From positions 316,621-349,680 of the forward strand of contig RDEW01000044.1 in assembly GCA_011109175.1 (NCBI GenBank): a stretch of DNA of 33,060 bases, in the 5' to 3' direction. Positions 1-10,234 of the stretch are shown piece by piece. Every line of letters starts with the position of its first letter. The stretch's first letter is position 1. The DNA comes from Dicyema japonicum (lineage: Eukaryota > Dicyemida > Rhombozoa > Dicyemidae). A program made the position numbers and the translations under genes. The notes beneath the pieces are model-generated. The model searched no databases, had not been told where the DNA came from, and saw only the letters and a list, made by a program, of their open reading frames with translations.

Positions 1-395
1 AAAAAATTGATATTTGAGATTAATCTCCTCGAATTTCTGCTTGATCTTGACGTAGTTGTAAGACACTGATTCTATCATTGACTTTCCAGCAACAATATAC
101 TCTGGGAATATAGTCTTTGTGTGTGGCAAAGCCTTGTCCATAATGCTTTGATTCCGAGGGAAGCAATAGTAACCTGTAATTTTCATGTGCTTCATAGAGT
201 CCATTTTTTATTTTAGTCTCCTGCAGGCAGCATACAGAACCCAGGTATTTCTCAACATCCGAACATAGAAGCTGCCTCTTAGCCACGTTATTCAGACTTC
301 TGACATTGAAGGTTAGGATAGTCAGGTCATTAAATTGTTCTGAATCCTTTGCAGACATAGGTGCAAGAGAGGCACGTCACCACCTCAACCAAATA
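1..395 (-). pseudogene. LINE family 2, 5' end with endonuclease N-terminus (runs off left edge)
   Basis: Read leftwards, an ATG at 358 opens a 112-codon frame ending in TAA at 20-22. It encodes the first strands of an apurinic-type (EEP) endonuclease of a non-LTR retrotransposon: ILTFNVRSLNN near residues 14-24, the metal-binding CLQETKIK near residues 44-51, and SKHYGQGF near residues 70-77. The same order is seen in the LINE at 10207-13065 (LLTINVRGLSS, CLQETKIS, SKHYGLGF), so both belong to one family. The segment just upstream of the ATG (366-390) resembles the 5' leader of that other copy, with a shared AGGTGGTGAC. The frame stops before the GDFN and SDH blocks, so this copy is frameshifted or continues damaged beyond the window. 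It is not a host gene. Confidence 0.8.
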
Positions 396-694
396 ACAGC
401 TACAGATTTAAATAAAAAATTTTTAAATAAAAAAATATAAATTAATTTTAGGAAATTTTTTAATTAGCATTATATTCTTAACTAAAATCATAAACTAATA
501 TTAAAAAATATAATTTAGCGTGCGTCAAGTGGTTCACCGTTTCTGGTGGCGTCGGATATAGTCCTAAACTATGTCTAAAAAAAACCATTTGCTCCCTACC
601 AACCAGAGGACTTCCCACTGGACAGCATTCTCTCAATGTTGGAACATTCTATCGATTGAGACTGTTGACCTCAGGAGACGTGGAACAAAATCCA

Positions 695-1569
695 GACCCA
701 AAGAAGTTAACAATTCAAAGCTTAAAGACAAACGGGATCAGAGGAAAGATTGCTTAACTTTCCTTATTCTTGGAGAGGAACAAAGTAGATATCTGCCTTC
801 TCCAGGAAACGAAGCTTTCAAGTAACATTCCTACTCCTCTCTTTAATGGATACAACACAACAAGATCCGACCGCCCATCTGGCCAAGGAGGGGGTCTACT
901 GACTCTCGTGAGAAAAGGAATAAAATACATCGAGAACCCTTCTCCTTACAAGAGCCTAATGGAAGACTTAAACATGGAGATAATTGGAATATCTGTTATA
1001 ACTTCCATTGGAAAATTTGAAATTGCGAATTTTTATGTTCCTCCTCCTGGCTCCTGCAGGAAAAATTTATGCTTTACCTATCGACCTTGGACAAACTGGA
1101 GAACTTGTTTTTATGTGGAGACCTGAATGCAAAGCACCCTTCTTGGTTCCGCTAGCAGGTCGCTGATAACAGAGGAAACCTTCTATTATCCCAAATACAA
1201 AACTTAATAATCTTCAACAACCCGAAAAAGAACACTAGGACAGCATACAACACGAAGGACATGGTGACATCTACGGACTTATCGATCTGCTCGCCTCGTC
1301 TTTCCCCGATCATTAATTGGATGGTCCGCTATGACCTCCGGAGTGACCACCATTCGATGATAATGAAGCTGAACTGCGAGCCACGTTTTGTACCGAAGCC
1401 TATTCATTTCTATGATTACAAAAATGCAAATTGGACTGGCTTTACAAATTTCGTTGATTCAAAACTGCAACATTTCCACCCTGAAAATTTCTCTTCCATA
1501 GACAAAGCTGCATACTATTTCAACAAAACAATCACAGGAGAAAAATTTTTATCAGAAAAGCATATATAA
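695..1569 (+). pseudogene. Family 1 LINE endonuclease domain, broken
   Basis: Apurinic-type endonuclease that would nick the insertion site for target-primed reverse transcription. Visible blocks are CLLQETKLSSN (about 790-825), FYVPPPGSC (about 1030-1060), GDLNAKHP-like residues near 1120-1145 in a shifted frame, and the C-terminal RSDHHSM (about 1342-1362) carrying the catalytic SDH triad. The domain is spread over at least three frames, with the N-terminal part in 770-1126 and the C-terminal part in 1261-1569, so at least two indels separate the pieces. The 17847-18689 ORF is a better preserved relative with the same PPPGSC and GDMNAKHP blocks. The family assignment is secure and the exact clade is not. 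Confidence 0.8.
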
Positions 1570-1959
1570 AAAACGAAAAATTAAAATACGACTTAAAAAC
1601 AAAGAAAATAATTATGGAAAAAATCACCATTAAGAGAATGACACATCGATCAAGAGAGGTCATTAATCGAATCAGGGCACTAAACATTCTTATCACGAAA
1701 ACCAGAACACCCGAAGGAAGAAACTCATGGGAATCTCTGTTCCCATGAATAATCAGATCTCAATTTCCAACATGTGGAAGATGTTGAGGCGTCTGAAGAA
1801 CCCAGAATACAAGGACAACAAAGAACAATGCCAACTCAATTTGAATAAATTTATGAAACATTGTATCCGAATCAGTTCCTTATAAAAAGATCAACACACA
1901 AACGAAAATAAAGAGCAAGCCATCCAAAATAGCCCCGCTGATTTATTTTTTCCTAAATA

Positions 1960-3270
1960 TTTATCCAAAGCAATATCAGATCAGAAAAAAACAAACTCAT
2001 GTGGCCCAGACGGAATTCCTCTTATTCTGCTGAAACACTTGGGCCCAGCATCAATAAATGCATTAACAATCATCCACAACACATCGCTGAACATAAATAC
2101 CATTCCGATTTTATGGAAACTATCAAAAATTCGTCCAATAATTGAAACCGGGAAGACCAAAAAACGATCCCGGCTCTTACAGATCAGTCTTCCTTATATG
2201 TGTTTTGTCGAGGATCCTGGAGAAACTGGTCCTAAAACTTATTCGCCCCTCCTCCCACAACTTACATTCCAAAATGGCTTCAAGGAAGGATTATCAACAA
2301 CCTCCTTCCAAATAACACTAATGAAGTTCATAACTGAATGACACAAGAACAAGCCAAAACAGGAAAAATCGGTCATATGTATAATCGACATTCAAAAAGC
2401 ATTCGAATCTGTCCCAAGGAAGATCCTCATACAAAAATTATTTTTGACAAAAATTGATGCACCACTAAAGTTATGGATAGCAAATTTCTTAAGTGGACGC
2501 CGAGGGAACGTGTCCGTCGGAAACAAGAGTTCCAGATCGAGATTATTACCCAATGGTGTAACCCAGGGATCTCCTTTGTCACCAATCTTCTTTAATTTGT
2601 CAGCAGTCACTCTATTTACTAAGAATAGAATGATGGGAACGCAAACAATTAATGTCACGTTAAATGGAGTACCTATACCACAAAAGAAATCGCAGAAAAT
2701 ACTGGGAGTAACTATTGATATTTTCCTCTGCTTCTCAACCCATGTGGAATCCATAATATCAACCTGTGCAAAGAAGATCAAATTTGTAAAAGCCTTCCTT
2801 TGGAACTGTGGAGGAATTTATCCGCCAGGTATCGGGACCCTCTACAAGCAGNTTTCCTCTGCTTCTCAACCCATGTGGAATCCATAATATCAACCTGTGC
2901 AAATAAGATCAAATTTGTAAAAGCCTTCCTTTGGAACTGTGGAGGAATTTATCCGCCAGGTTTCGGGACCCTCTACAAGCAGTATATCGAGCCAACAATA
3001 AGCTATGCATGTACTGCATGGGGATCTAACCTGGCGGCTACGAACCTAATAAAAATTCAAGAGATCCAGCCAAGAGCAATAAAATTACTGGTAAAAATAT
3101 ACAGATAAAGAAATTGCCCCAGAACACTCGAGTCTATCATAGAGGCAACTGGAGGCAATTTCAGAAGAGGAGGGAAAATAGAGTCCCGTTTGTATAGAAA
3201 ATGTGTGGGGTCACGGTCGGAGCATCTAGAAAAAATGGCCCAATTATTGAGAGATGCCTGGATCACCTGA
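1960..3270 (+). pseudogene. Family 1 LINE reverse transcriptase with catalytic block deleted
   Basis: RT blocks appear in order: SCGPDGIPLILLKHLG (about 1998-2045), an IPILWKLSKIRPI block (about 2100-2140), CIIDIQKAFESVP (about 2376-2414), then GVTQGSPLSPIFFNL (about 2556-2600). The YADD box should follow. Instead the frame jumps directly to the downstream thumb region (VTLFTKN near 2610, ILGVTID near 2700), so roughly 90 codons with the two catalytic aspartates are gone. The C-terminus (TAWGSNLA near 3016 and LYRKCVGSRSEHLEKMA near 3190-3240) matches the fragment at 14279-14615. This copy cannot reverse-transcribe. Confidence 0.8.
2722..2982. repeat. 130-bp duplication split by one N
   Basis: 2722-2851 and 2853-2982 are the same 130 bases apart from two substitutions (aaagaag/aaataag and ggtatcg/ggtttcg). 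They are separated by a single N at 2852. Both lie within the C-terminal part of the family-1 LINE. The pattern is expected when two contigs with overlapping ends are joined by a scaffolder that writes one N instead of merging them. Confidence 0.9.
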
Positions 3271-3289
3271 ATATTAGTTAGTGGTTCAG

Positions 3290-3362
3290 ACGGTGTTTAA
3301 TAATAATAAAGCCTTTTCACGAGAGCCATAGTATTTATAGCTCCGCATAGGCAGGACACACT
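3290..3362 (-). repeat. Family 2 LINE 3' tail, isolated fragment
   Basis: Read on the minus strand this is CTATGGCTCTCGTGAAAAG followed by TTTATTATTATTA. The same tail (ATTATGGCTYTYGTAAAAG plus an AAT-rich run) ends the minus-strand LINE fragments at 25735-25890 and 26582-27010. It is a severely 5'-truncated insertion or remnant directly abutting the 3' end of the family-1 LINE. 3363-3580 holds no gene I can recognise. Confidence 0.55.
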
Positions 3363-3580
3363 TTATTTAAGTAAAGAACAGCTAATTTTAACTAATCGTA
3401 GAACCAAGGAATGATCTTCACTTCTTTTTTTTCTTTTTCTTGTGTGAGTGTCCTCTCTAGACAATCCAGTTCCGCAGTGAGTATCCACTGATGACGGCGT
3501 CACTTGTCAAACCCTTTCTGCATCGTAGATAAATTATTTTCCTTCGATAGCGTCATTGGACTACACTGAAAAGACGCCCA

Positions 3581-5889
3581 ATGCCTGTCCGGCATCAAGA
3601 AAATCCAACTATTTTTCCCCGAGGGACAATTTCGTTACTTGGAGATAAGTTCTGGAATTTTGGAATGAGCGTGCTTGGAGTATGGCACTGCCAGTCATGC
3701 CTCGGTTTATGCAGGGAAGTTCCCCTTGCCCGTGGCAACGTTAACTCTCCCGTTAATTATCTATCAACCACGGTCCCTGAAACATTCCTACGTTTCATCG
3801 CTGAATTACGTTCTTCACGGACTATCCCTGTGAAGATTCCCAAGGCCATACGACCTGTTGCTGCGGAGGCCCTTACCAAAACGATCGAAGATGCCCTCCG
3901 GACTAACGCAGTACATGATTGGATGCGCTTATTCGACGGAATGAGACATGGCTACCTGAAGCATCTAACCTCTTTGTCCGTAGGAGACCAGGGACTTCGT
4001 CTTACGAATTCAATTACTTCACTTATGAACCTGATCATGTCTGGAGTTATTCCCGAAGTTATCCGCCGTCCTGTTCTCCGCCAATTTGATAGCCTTCGGT
4101 ATTCGCTTGGGATGCGAAACCGCTCTCCATTCAGTGAGGACATTCATAAACCGCAGTATAGAAGATTTCCGGGGACATGTCCTGGTCAACCTGGACATCA
4201 AGAACGTCTTCAATAGTATAAGGAGGGACAATATCCAGGAGGCGTGTGTTGAGAGATGCCCTAATATTTTCAAATTTGTAAATCAGTCATACAGCCTACC
4301 TTCATCCTTAGTTTTCTGGGACTAACTAATCCATTCGTATTCTGGAGTGCAACAGGTAGATACCCTTGGACCCCTATTGTTTTGTCTTGCAATAGAGAAA
4401 ATCACTAAACTTCCGTGCTCGCCCCTCAACCTATGGTATCTGGATGATGCGATCCTCGGAGGACCCCCGGATACTATTTTCCGGGATTTGGAAGTGATAA
4501 TTCCAGCACTGTTGTAAGCTGGACTGGAATTAAATGGCACTAAATGCGAAATCTACAATTGTGAACTTTCAGAAGAGAAGTATTCAAAAGCTTTGTCATG
4601 TTTCGGAAATTTACTCCCTGAAAGTATTTCCACGCCCTATGAAAAACTTATATTCCTTGGATCCCCAATCACCATTAATGCAATGGGAAGAGCTATACGT
4701 AAAAAAACGACAGTTACTCAGAGAAACTCTGAACCGCTTGTGTCTACTTGACATACATAAAACATTATTCCTCCTGAAAAACAGTTTCAAAAAGTTTGCA
4801 TATGTCCTGAGGATCGCTTCCTATTTCACCCTGTATGACCAACTCCCACAGATTAACGAGATCTTCCGTACGACAGCGGAATGTATCTTTAACGTCCGGT
4901 TCGAGGATTACTCATGGAAGCAAGCCAGGCTGCCAGTGAGACTCGGAAGACTTGGAATTCGGAACCCTGTGGACCATTATCTCCCTTCATCGCTAGTGGT
5001 CTGTAACTTCCATGTCAAGAGGATTCTAGATTCTCTACCTGAATTTTTTATTGATAAGGACACCGACCATACTCGTAAGGCCTGGAACCGCACTTATTAG
5101 CTTTCCCTGCCTTCCTCGTTCTCTCGGCAGGGCTTGGACGATGCTGGTATTCTTTCAAAGATTTGCTAGTGTCATCTAGCCAAAATCACCGTGCCTGTTT
5201 GTTGTCTGGGGCGTCTTCCGAGAGCGGTGCCTGGCTTAACGCTATTCCCAATGGAGTTCTGGGTATTTTCCTAGATGATGAATGCGTCCATATTGGGATC
5301 TCATTGCGACTGGGATTAAGAGTCTGTGTTCCACATCCGTTCCGATGCGAAGACTACACTCCTGTATTGGACTACACCCACTCCTGCAGGAAGAGTGCAA
5401 GCAGATTTCCCAGACACATGGCCTTGAACGAAGTCGCTAGGCGAGCTTTGGACGCCGCCGGAAAGCCCTACATGCTCTAACCAGTCGTTCTTTGTAGGCG
5501 GGACGGGAAACGGGACATTATTCCCCTTTGAAGCTGGGAAACTTCTTGTCTAAGGCGTTTCCTGCACCGATACATTTGCCTCTTGCAACATACTCTAGAG
5601 TGCCTTTGAAGCCTCTTCTGCCGCTGAAAAGGCCGAGAAAATGAAACGAGTAAAGTACGAGGTCCTACCCAAGGATTTTTTGTTTTTTCCAATCGCCGTT
5701 GAGACGTCTGGTTCCCTTGTGCCTGCGACTCTGGAATTCTTGAGTCGTCTAGGGAATCGGATCGCTACACGAATAGGAGACCCTAGTGAGCGCTGCTGTT
5801 TATTCAAGCGAATTTCGCTCGCTATCATGAGAGGGATAGTCACGCAGTCAGGGCAGCCGCTATATAACCGTTTACTTTCTTTTCTTTAA
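3581..5889 (+). pseudogene. Family 3 retroelement polyprotein (YLDD reverse transcriptase), broken
   Basis: A widespread invertebrate retroelement protein, here in several frames. From the N-terminus: a Cys-rich patch WHCQSCLGLC (about 3690-3720), the helix IPKAIRPVAAEALTK with NAVHDWMRLFDG (about 3835-3942), the RT entry (LTNSITSLMNLIMSGVIP, about 4000-4055), GCETALHSVRTFI (about 4112-4150), VNLDIKNVFNSIRRDN (about 4184-4230), VQQVDTLGPLLF (about 4348-4385) and the catalytic LWYLDDAILGGPP (about 4431-4470). The C-terminus has CRKSASRFPRH (about 5383-5417), the start of the RDDGKRPDG-type block (RRDGKR near 5496-5513) and a final FFPIAVETSG...FLSRLGNRIATRIGD...FKRISLAIMRG segment ending at TAA 5889. 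The usual GIRPIAVG-type block between RT entry and GCETAL is missing (junction near 4080). Stops and shifts make it non-functional. Confidence 0.75.
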
Positions 5890-5982
5890 TTTTAAAGACT
5901 AATTAAAAAATAAATATAATAAAGTTTATTAAAATATTTTAAAAATATGAATTGACCTAAATTATATTTGGGTTAAGAGAAC

Positions 5983-6372
5983 ATGACTAATCAATTTATT
6001 ATATTATTTTTGGTCAGAAGAATAATAATGAATTCTGATTGGAAGCTAGTATTTGGTGGAGAGATTATTCATCGTAAGCATTCTTATCAAATTTCATTTT
6101 TAGCAAACAGCGATACGATCACATATTGGAATGCGAAATTGAATTCAGCAATGAACATTGTATGGATAAACGAATTCGAGTTATTTGAATTAAATTTTGA
6201 ACTCACCCCTAAAATTTATAATGAATTTTATGAAATTGAATTAAACACTGAAATAATTGTACCTAAGACTCTTAAACATTACTCTAATGTCAGACTGATT
6301 TGTAAAACCAAATTTGCGGATATACTTATGTTTGCTTTATTAATCATTTTTCTTTTACAATTTATTCAATGA
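5983..6372 (+). CDS. Small membrane or secreted protein, unrecognised
   Basis: A 129-codon frame starts at the ATG after TTGACCTAA (5952-5960) and ends at TGA 6370-6372. The N-terminus is hydrophobic (QFIILFLV, residues 4-11) and the last about 20 residues are strongly hydrophobic (DILMFALLIIFLLQFIQ), suggesting a signal or anchor at each end. The middle is polar and Glu/Asn-rich, with beta-like alternation. I recognise no family. The same frame continues after the stop into the 6410-7220 coding segments, so this may be the 5' part of one damaged gene rather than a separate one. The start of the gene at 19456 has a similar leader (TTGACCTAA, then ATGAC) and an alignable IIH...IS stretch. Composition differs from the surrounding retroelements. 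Confidence 0.45.
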   Translation: MTNQFIILFLVRRIIMNSDWKLVFGGEIIHRKHSYQISFLANSDTITYWNAKLNSAMNIVWINEFELFELNFELTPKIYNEFYEIELNTEIIVPKTLKHYSNVRLICKTKFADILMFALLIIFLLQFIQ

Positions 6373-6409
6373 AGATACAATACTATCAGAATGGTTCACT
6401 AGGATATTA

Positions 6410-7220
6410 TACTGGACGAGGTTCTCTTTGTAGTATATTTAGCAAATGACTGCAATCCACACAATGAACCAGAACAGCCGATTTGGTATTTAGTCAGATA
6501 TCATTATCTCCGAGCTGTAATAAGTGGAATTTTCAAAATATCATATATTGATGATAATCATACTGTTGACATGATGTATCATTCCTAGAAGAAATACGAG
6601 TTATTCACTGAAGATGCATACATCGATCCATATTTTGTGAATGATTATCATATCGATTTTAAGTTGATTGGTAAGCATTCTCAAATACTAATTAAAACAT
6701 CTAAATATGAGGGAAAATATAATATTACTATGATTTCTGTTTGGCTTGAATACAAAAAATATAATTTTGAATTAAAAAATAAATTTAAAACTATTAAAAA
6801 TGAAAATTACTATCAATGTGGAGTAATCAAACAAAACTATGAAAATGTGTTCATTGAAATTACATCTCTTAAAATGCAACTCTTCCGTAATGATTTGAGT
6901 TTAGAATTTATTGGAGAAGGTAAATAAACCAGGCTGAATTTTAGGTGAAGGATGCTTTGAGGAAACAAAATCTACGATTAATCATCATAAAATTGGAGAT
7001 GGTGAGTATACCTGACTGAATTTTAGAGAATGATAGTTTCGAAAAACAAATATCCGTTGTAAATAAGGCCGCAAAAAAATCGATTAAAGGTGTAATAATT
7101 GGAATCGTATGTGGAGTTGTCGGTCTACTATTTACTGGTGTCGTTGTTACTATTTATTTGAAACTCAAATCACAAACTGAAACACAAGAAAACATTCCAT
7201 TAGTCTTTTTATCTAACTAA
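6410..7220 (+). CDS. Type I-like membrane protein with 24-25 bp introns; 5' end unclear
   Basis: Splicing of GT...AG segments 6563-6586 or nearby (24 bp, ending CCTAG), 6920-6944 (25 bp) and 7002-7026 (25 bp) gives one continuous frame ending at TAA 7218-7220. The ectodomain is polar and Lys/Asn-rich with isolated cysteines (YYQCGVIKQNYENVFIEI). It is followed by a juxtamembrane stretch (KAAKKSIKG), a clear transmembrane helix (VIIGIVCGVVGLLFTGVVVT), and a short tail rich in Thr/Gln. The last two introns share 14 identical final bases except one (CTGAATTTTAG in both). The small exon 6945-7001 resembles the start of the next exon (FEETK versus FEKQI), suggesting an exon-plus-intron duplication. 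No start codon is obvious: the frame is closed by TAG near 6409 and the preceding frame belongs to 5983-6372. It is either an exon set with an unseen first exon or a decayed gene. Function unknown. Confidence 0.5.
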
Positions 7221-7790
7221 TTTTTATTCGTTAAACCGTCTTCATTTTATGTGAATTTTTACAACTATTTGAATTAAAACTGATATTCAAAAATCAACAA
7301 AATTCAAAATTTAAGGGAGCAGCCCCAAAATGCCTGATGTATTCAAAACTATATATGCTTTTACAATAGTTCAAAGAACATGGATGACTGAATATTATCA
7401 TATTCAGCTGAAAAAACGAATTTTACTATTGATTAACCTCTACTCTGCACAATGTCTTCCGACGAACTTATAATATATAAAAATATCGTTTCTTCCTAAA
7501 AATAGTTCGGATTTGCTTTAACAAACGGATTTTGAAACTATAAAATATTTCAAGGGTTATTGAAACTCAAAATATTTCTGTATACAATTTTAAAAGAATT
7601 GACTTTAAAAGATACGGCCTTTTTTGGAAAAATAGATAGGAAAAATTTTTCTCAGGTAAATCATTGGAAACAGTCCAGCATCTGCAATTTTTTCTCTGAG
7701 GTAGCCTTTGTCCTATTATTGTATATCAAAATAAATGTTTAAAAGCATGTCGTATAGCAACATCCTTACTATGCTGATAGTATATTCTCT
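7221..7790. other. AT-rich spacer
   Basis: No gene, RNA or repeat recognised. The short frame at 7560-7742 has the composition of random AT-rich sequence. The first part is probably the 3' untranslated region of the preceding membrane-protein gene. Confidence 0.5.
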
Positions 7791-9050
7791 TGGTATAGCG
7801 GTCAGAGTTTCCTATTGCTGTTTTTTAAATATATCGTCAACTGTAATGGGAAAAGAGTCTCCTCGAGGTTAAATTACTTGAGTAGGTCTATCGGACTCTC
7901 ACAAAGAGTTCGGTATTTGATAGTAGATCATCCTTAGGGTTGGCTCATCAAAAAATTGTTTCAGTACCCACATTAGTTTATGCCTATTAACTGTCATGGA
8001 GTATTGATAAGTCTATCTTAAGAATTTTAATGGTGTAGTTGATCTTTAATGAGTTCCACACTTCCATCTGAGGCTTCATACCACATCGTCTGTTGATCTC
8101 CCTTCTCGAAATCCACTTTGGTTTTCCTATAAGTATCTTAGTGGGTCCTCTTATTCATTCCAGCACGATATTTATCAGAACTAATGAAGCGATGTGACTG
8201 TTCGTTAGTAATTTTCTTACCATTCAAGGCTTTTCTCACAATAACTTATGCCGCATTCCATTTTCTCTTACATGTCGTCAAGTTCCTCCCTAGCTCTGCA
8301 ATTTCAAAGTGAAACGGCATCATAGACATCCTACTCTTTTCTCTTGTGCCAAGATAATTGCCATCTGCTTCATTAATAATGTTCATTATATAGTCCCAGG
8401 AATCTCTTAGTGAGACATCCGCTGATACATCAGGTAGGAGTCTTTGTATTATCGATAGCCACGTTTTTACATAAAATGTCATCTGAGTTACTTTTTACTC
8501 CAATTTTTGCATTAAGGTCACCAGCAATAAACATCAGTGAGGACGAATCGTATTCGTTGTAAGTCTATGATAACGCGAAAAGTCGTCCAGTTCAGACGAA
8601 TCTTTCGCCACTCACACACAATGTAGCATATACACATTCGTAATTGTCATTTTTGAGTCATATTTGAATTAAACCAATATTGTCACTCACACAGCAAATA
8701 TTTTGGATTCAAGTGCCATCCTTTAATGGATAGATAATCTTAGTCGATAGTGTATTGAGTAAATTGTAGACATATCAATCAATATTTTCCATAGTTCTCT
8801 TTGAGACTGCAGAAAATCTTCTGCTGACAACCAATGGAAATTTTATATCTCTCCAGGTCATAACAGAGAATCTTTCTCGACAAGGTTATACCTATAACTT
8901 TTAACTTGAGGAGCTTCAGACGGGATACATTTCAACTGCTTTTTAGACATTATTTCGACTGTCATCAATCGAGAAGCGAGACACCTCACCATCTCACCAA
9001 TAAAGATTAATACTTTTAGGTAATAACTAAGACTTTCCATGCTTGTAGAT
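7790..9050 (-). pseudogene. LINE family 2, heavily decayed copy
   Basis: Read leftwards from 9050. A leader at about 9000-8960 (GGTGAGGTGTCTCGC-like) resembles the leaders of the other family-2 copies and precedes an ATG-TCT start. An endonuclease block SSLMFIAGDLNAKIG lies at about 8541-8497, containing the GDxNAKIG metal site. A linker (8482-8246) contains YLGTREKSRMS and ends at RKW, aligning with the YLKENYVTKTP...KAIW linker of the 10207-13065 copy. RT block SGFREGRSTDDVV sits at about 8115-8075 and VNRHKLMWVLKQFFDEPTLRMI at about 7990-7920. These match SGFRKGRSTSDVI and VNRNKLLQILEHFLEGSTIRMV in the better copy. Many stops and frame changes. Confidence 0.7.
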
Positions 9051-9059
9051 AGGTTCCAA

Positions 9060-10037
9060 TAATAATTTTTCTATGGATGACGTGCAGAAGGCGACTCAAA
9101 ACCAAAAATTGTCATACTCCAACGGTTCAGATAATATCCCTACAGTAGTATTGATGAAGATAGACCCATATGCTATCATGACCCTCACCCGAATTTTCAA
9201 CCTTTCCATCAACAGGTAATCCATCCCTACCCTATGGAAATTATACGACAAATTTTAAAGCCAGGACGGCCGAAGGACTCAACGTACTCTTACAGACCTA
9301 CATTTCCTCTGAGTGTCTCTTCAAAAATTATGAAAAAAAATTCTCGATCAGATTAAACCTTACCTCCTGGACGTATACTTCCAATATGGTTTTATGAAAA
9401 ATCGCTCTACAACTACTGACCTTACATGCTTGACAAAATTCATCACGGAGGGTCTACATGCTAACCTCGGCCTGAAAAGATCCTTATGTATTCCATTGAT
9501 ATACAGAAGGCTTTTTACCCGATTGCGAGAAAATTACTCACTAGGAAGATTTTTGTCTGTAACATTCCAAACAATTTGAAAATTCGGCTTGGAAGCTTCA
9601 AGTACGGACGAGAGTGATTTTTTGTCACTAAATTTTGATGAATGGGATTACTCAAAAATCCCCACTTTCACCCATTTTCTTTAACCTCTTTATGAGCGAC
9701 ATGCCTTCCCATAGCAGCAACAGCACTCTGATCCTCGCTTTTGCTGGCACCATAATCCTGGCAACAAGAGACCAGTGTAATCACACAGCGGGTTCCCATT
9801 TGCAAGATTGAGATTCTGAGCTGGTAGCTTAGATGAACCTATTGCAGACAATCCCTGAAAAGTCTAGCACAAAGAGTTCTACACCAAACATAAGACTAAC
9901 AAACTCGAAACCTTTCTCTCCCTTAATGGAATGTCAATCCCTTCCACTAACTCTATCAAAATATGGGGATCACATACGACCCATATATGAGTTTCGGACA
10001 AAATATCAGCAACGTCAATTCCACCTAAAAAACTAAA
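9060..10037 (+). pseudogene. LINE family 1, 5' part of a split copy (RT)
   Basis: RT fragments related to the 517-3290 LINE: SNGSDNIPTVVLMKIDP (about 9115-9165), QYGFMKNRSTTTDLTCL (about 9380-9432), CIDIQKAF-like residues near 9487-9520 in a shifted frame, NGITQKSPLSPIFFNLFMSDMP (about 9642-9707; block longer than shown in other copies) and a mutated catalytic box reading LAFAGTIIL (about 9738-9764) where the family has a YADD or FADD. The thumb region follows (LNGMSIPSTNSIKI, then GITYDPYMSFGQ near 9967-10000). The sequence breaks at 10037 where the pogo/Tigger element begins and resumes at 14279. Several frameshifts and the lost catalytic aspartates make it dead. Confidence 0.75.
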
Positions 10038-10039
10038 TA

Positions 10040-10062
10040 CAATAAACTCTCTCAAATTTGCC
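10040..10062 (+). repeat. Left terminal inverted repeat of the pogo/Tigger element
   Basis: Twenty-three bases beginning CAATAAACTCTCTC, preceded by the TA at 10038-10039. They match the inverted right end with four mismatches, two of them in the first five bases. Confidence 0.7.
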
Positions 10063-10234
10063 GTTTTTGGTTCCAGCGAAATTGTGCCAAATTTGAGAAA
10101 TGGCAGATTTCAGAATAAATTTTTATTTGAAATTTTAAATAATTTATTTAAAAATAATTAAATATTTAAATTTATAAATTTTATTTTTAAGGAAAACAAT
10201 ATTTTTTAGGTGGTGACTTCTCTTTTGAAAAAGT

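Larger units (their letters stand above)
517..3290 (+). mobile_element. LINE family 1, damaged copy (Jockey-like; clade not settled)
   Basis: This is a nearly end-to-end but inactive non-LTR retrotransposon. Its 5' leader (517-560) shares GTGGTTCACCG with the leader of another family member at 17603. After the leader come endonuclease blocks (about 700-1570), a linker, reverse transcriptase blocks (about 1960-2620), and the conserved C-terminal region ending at a stop near 3270. The frame changes several times and carries stops, so no full-length protein can be made. The RT catalytic block is missing and a 130-bp stretch is duplicated around a single N (2852). Relatives in the window are the split copy at 9060-10037 and 14279-14615, and the 17590-18880 copy. 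Confidence 0.85.

Noticed and set aside
7560-7742. 60-residue plus-strand ORF
   Set aside because: No conserved feature; composition of AT-rich noncoding DNA.
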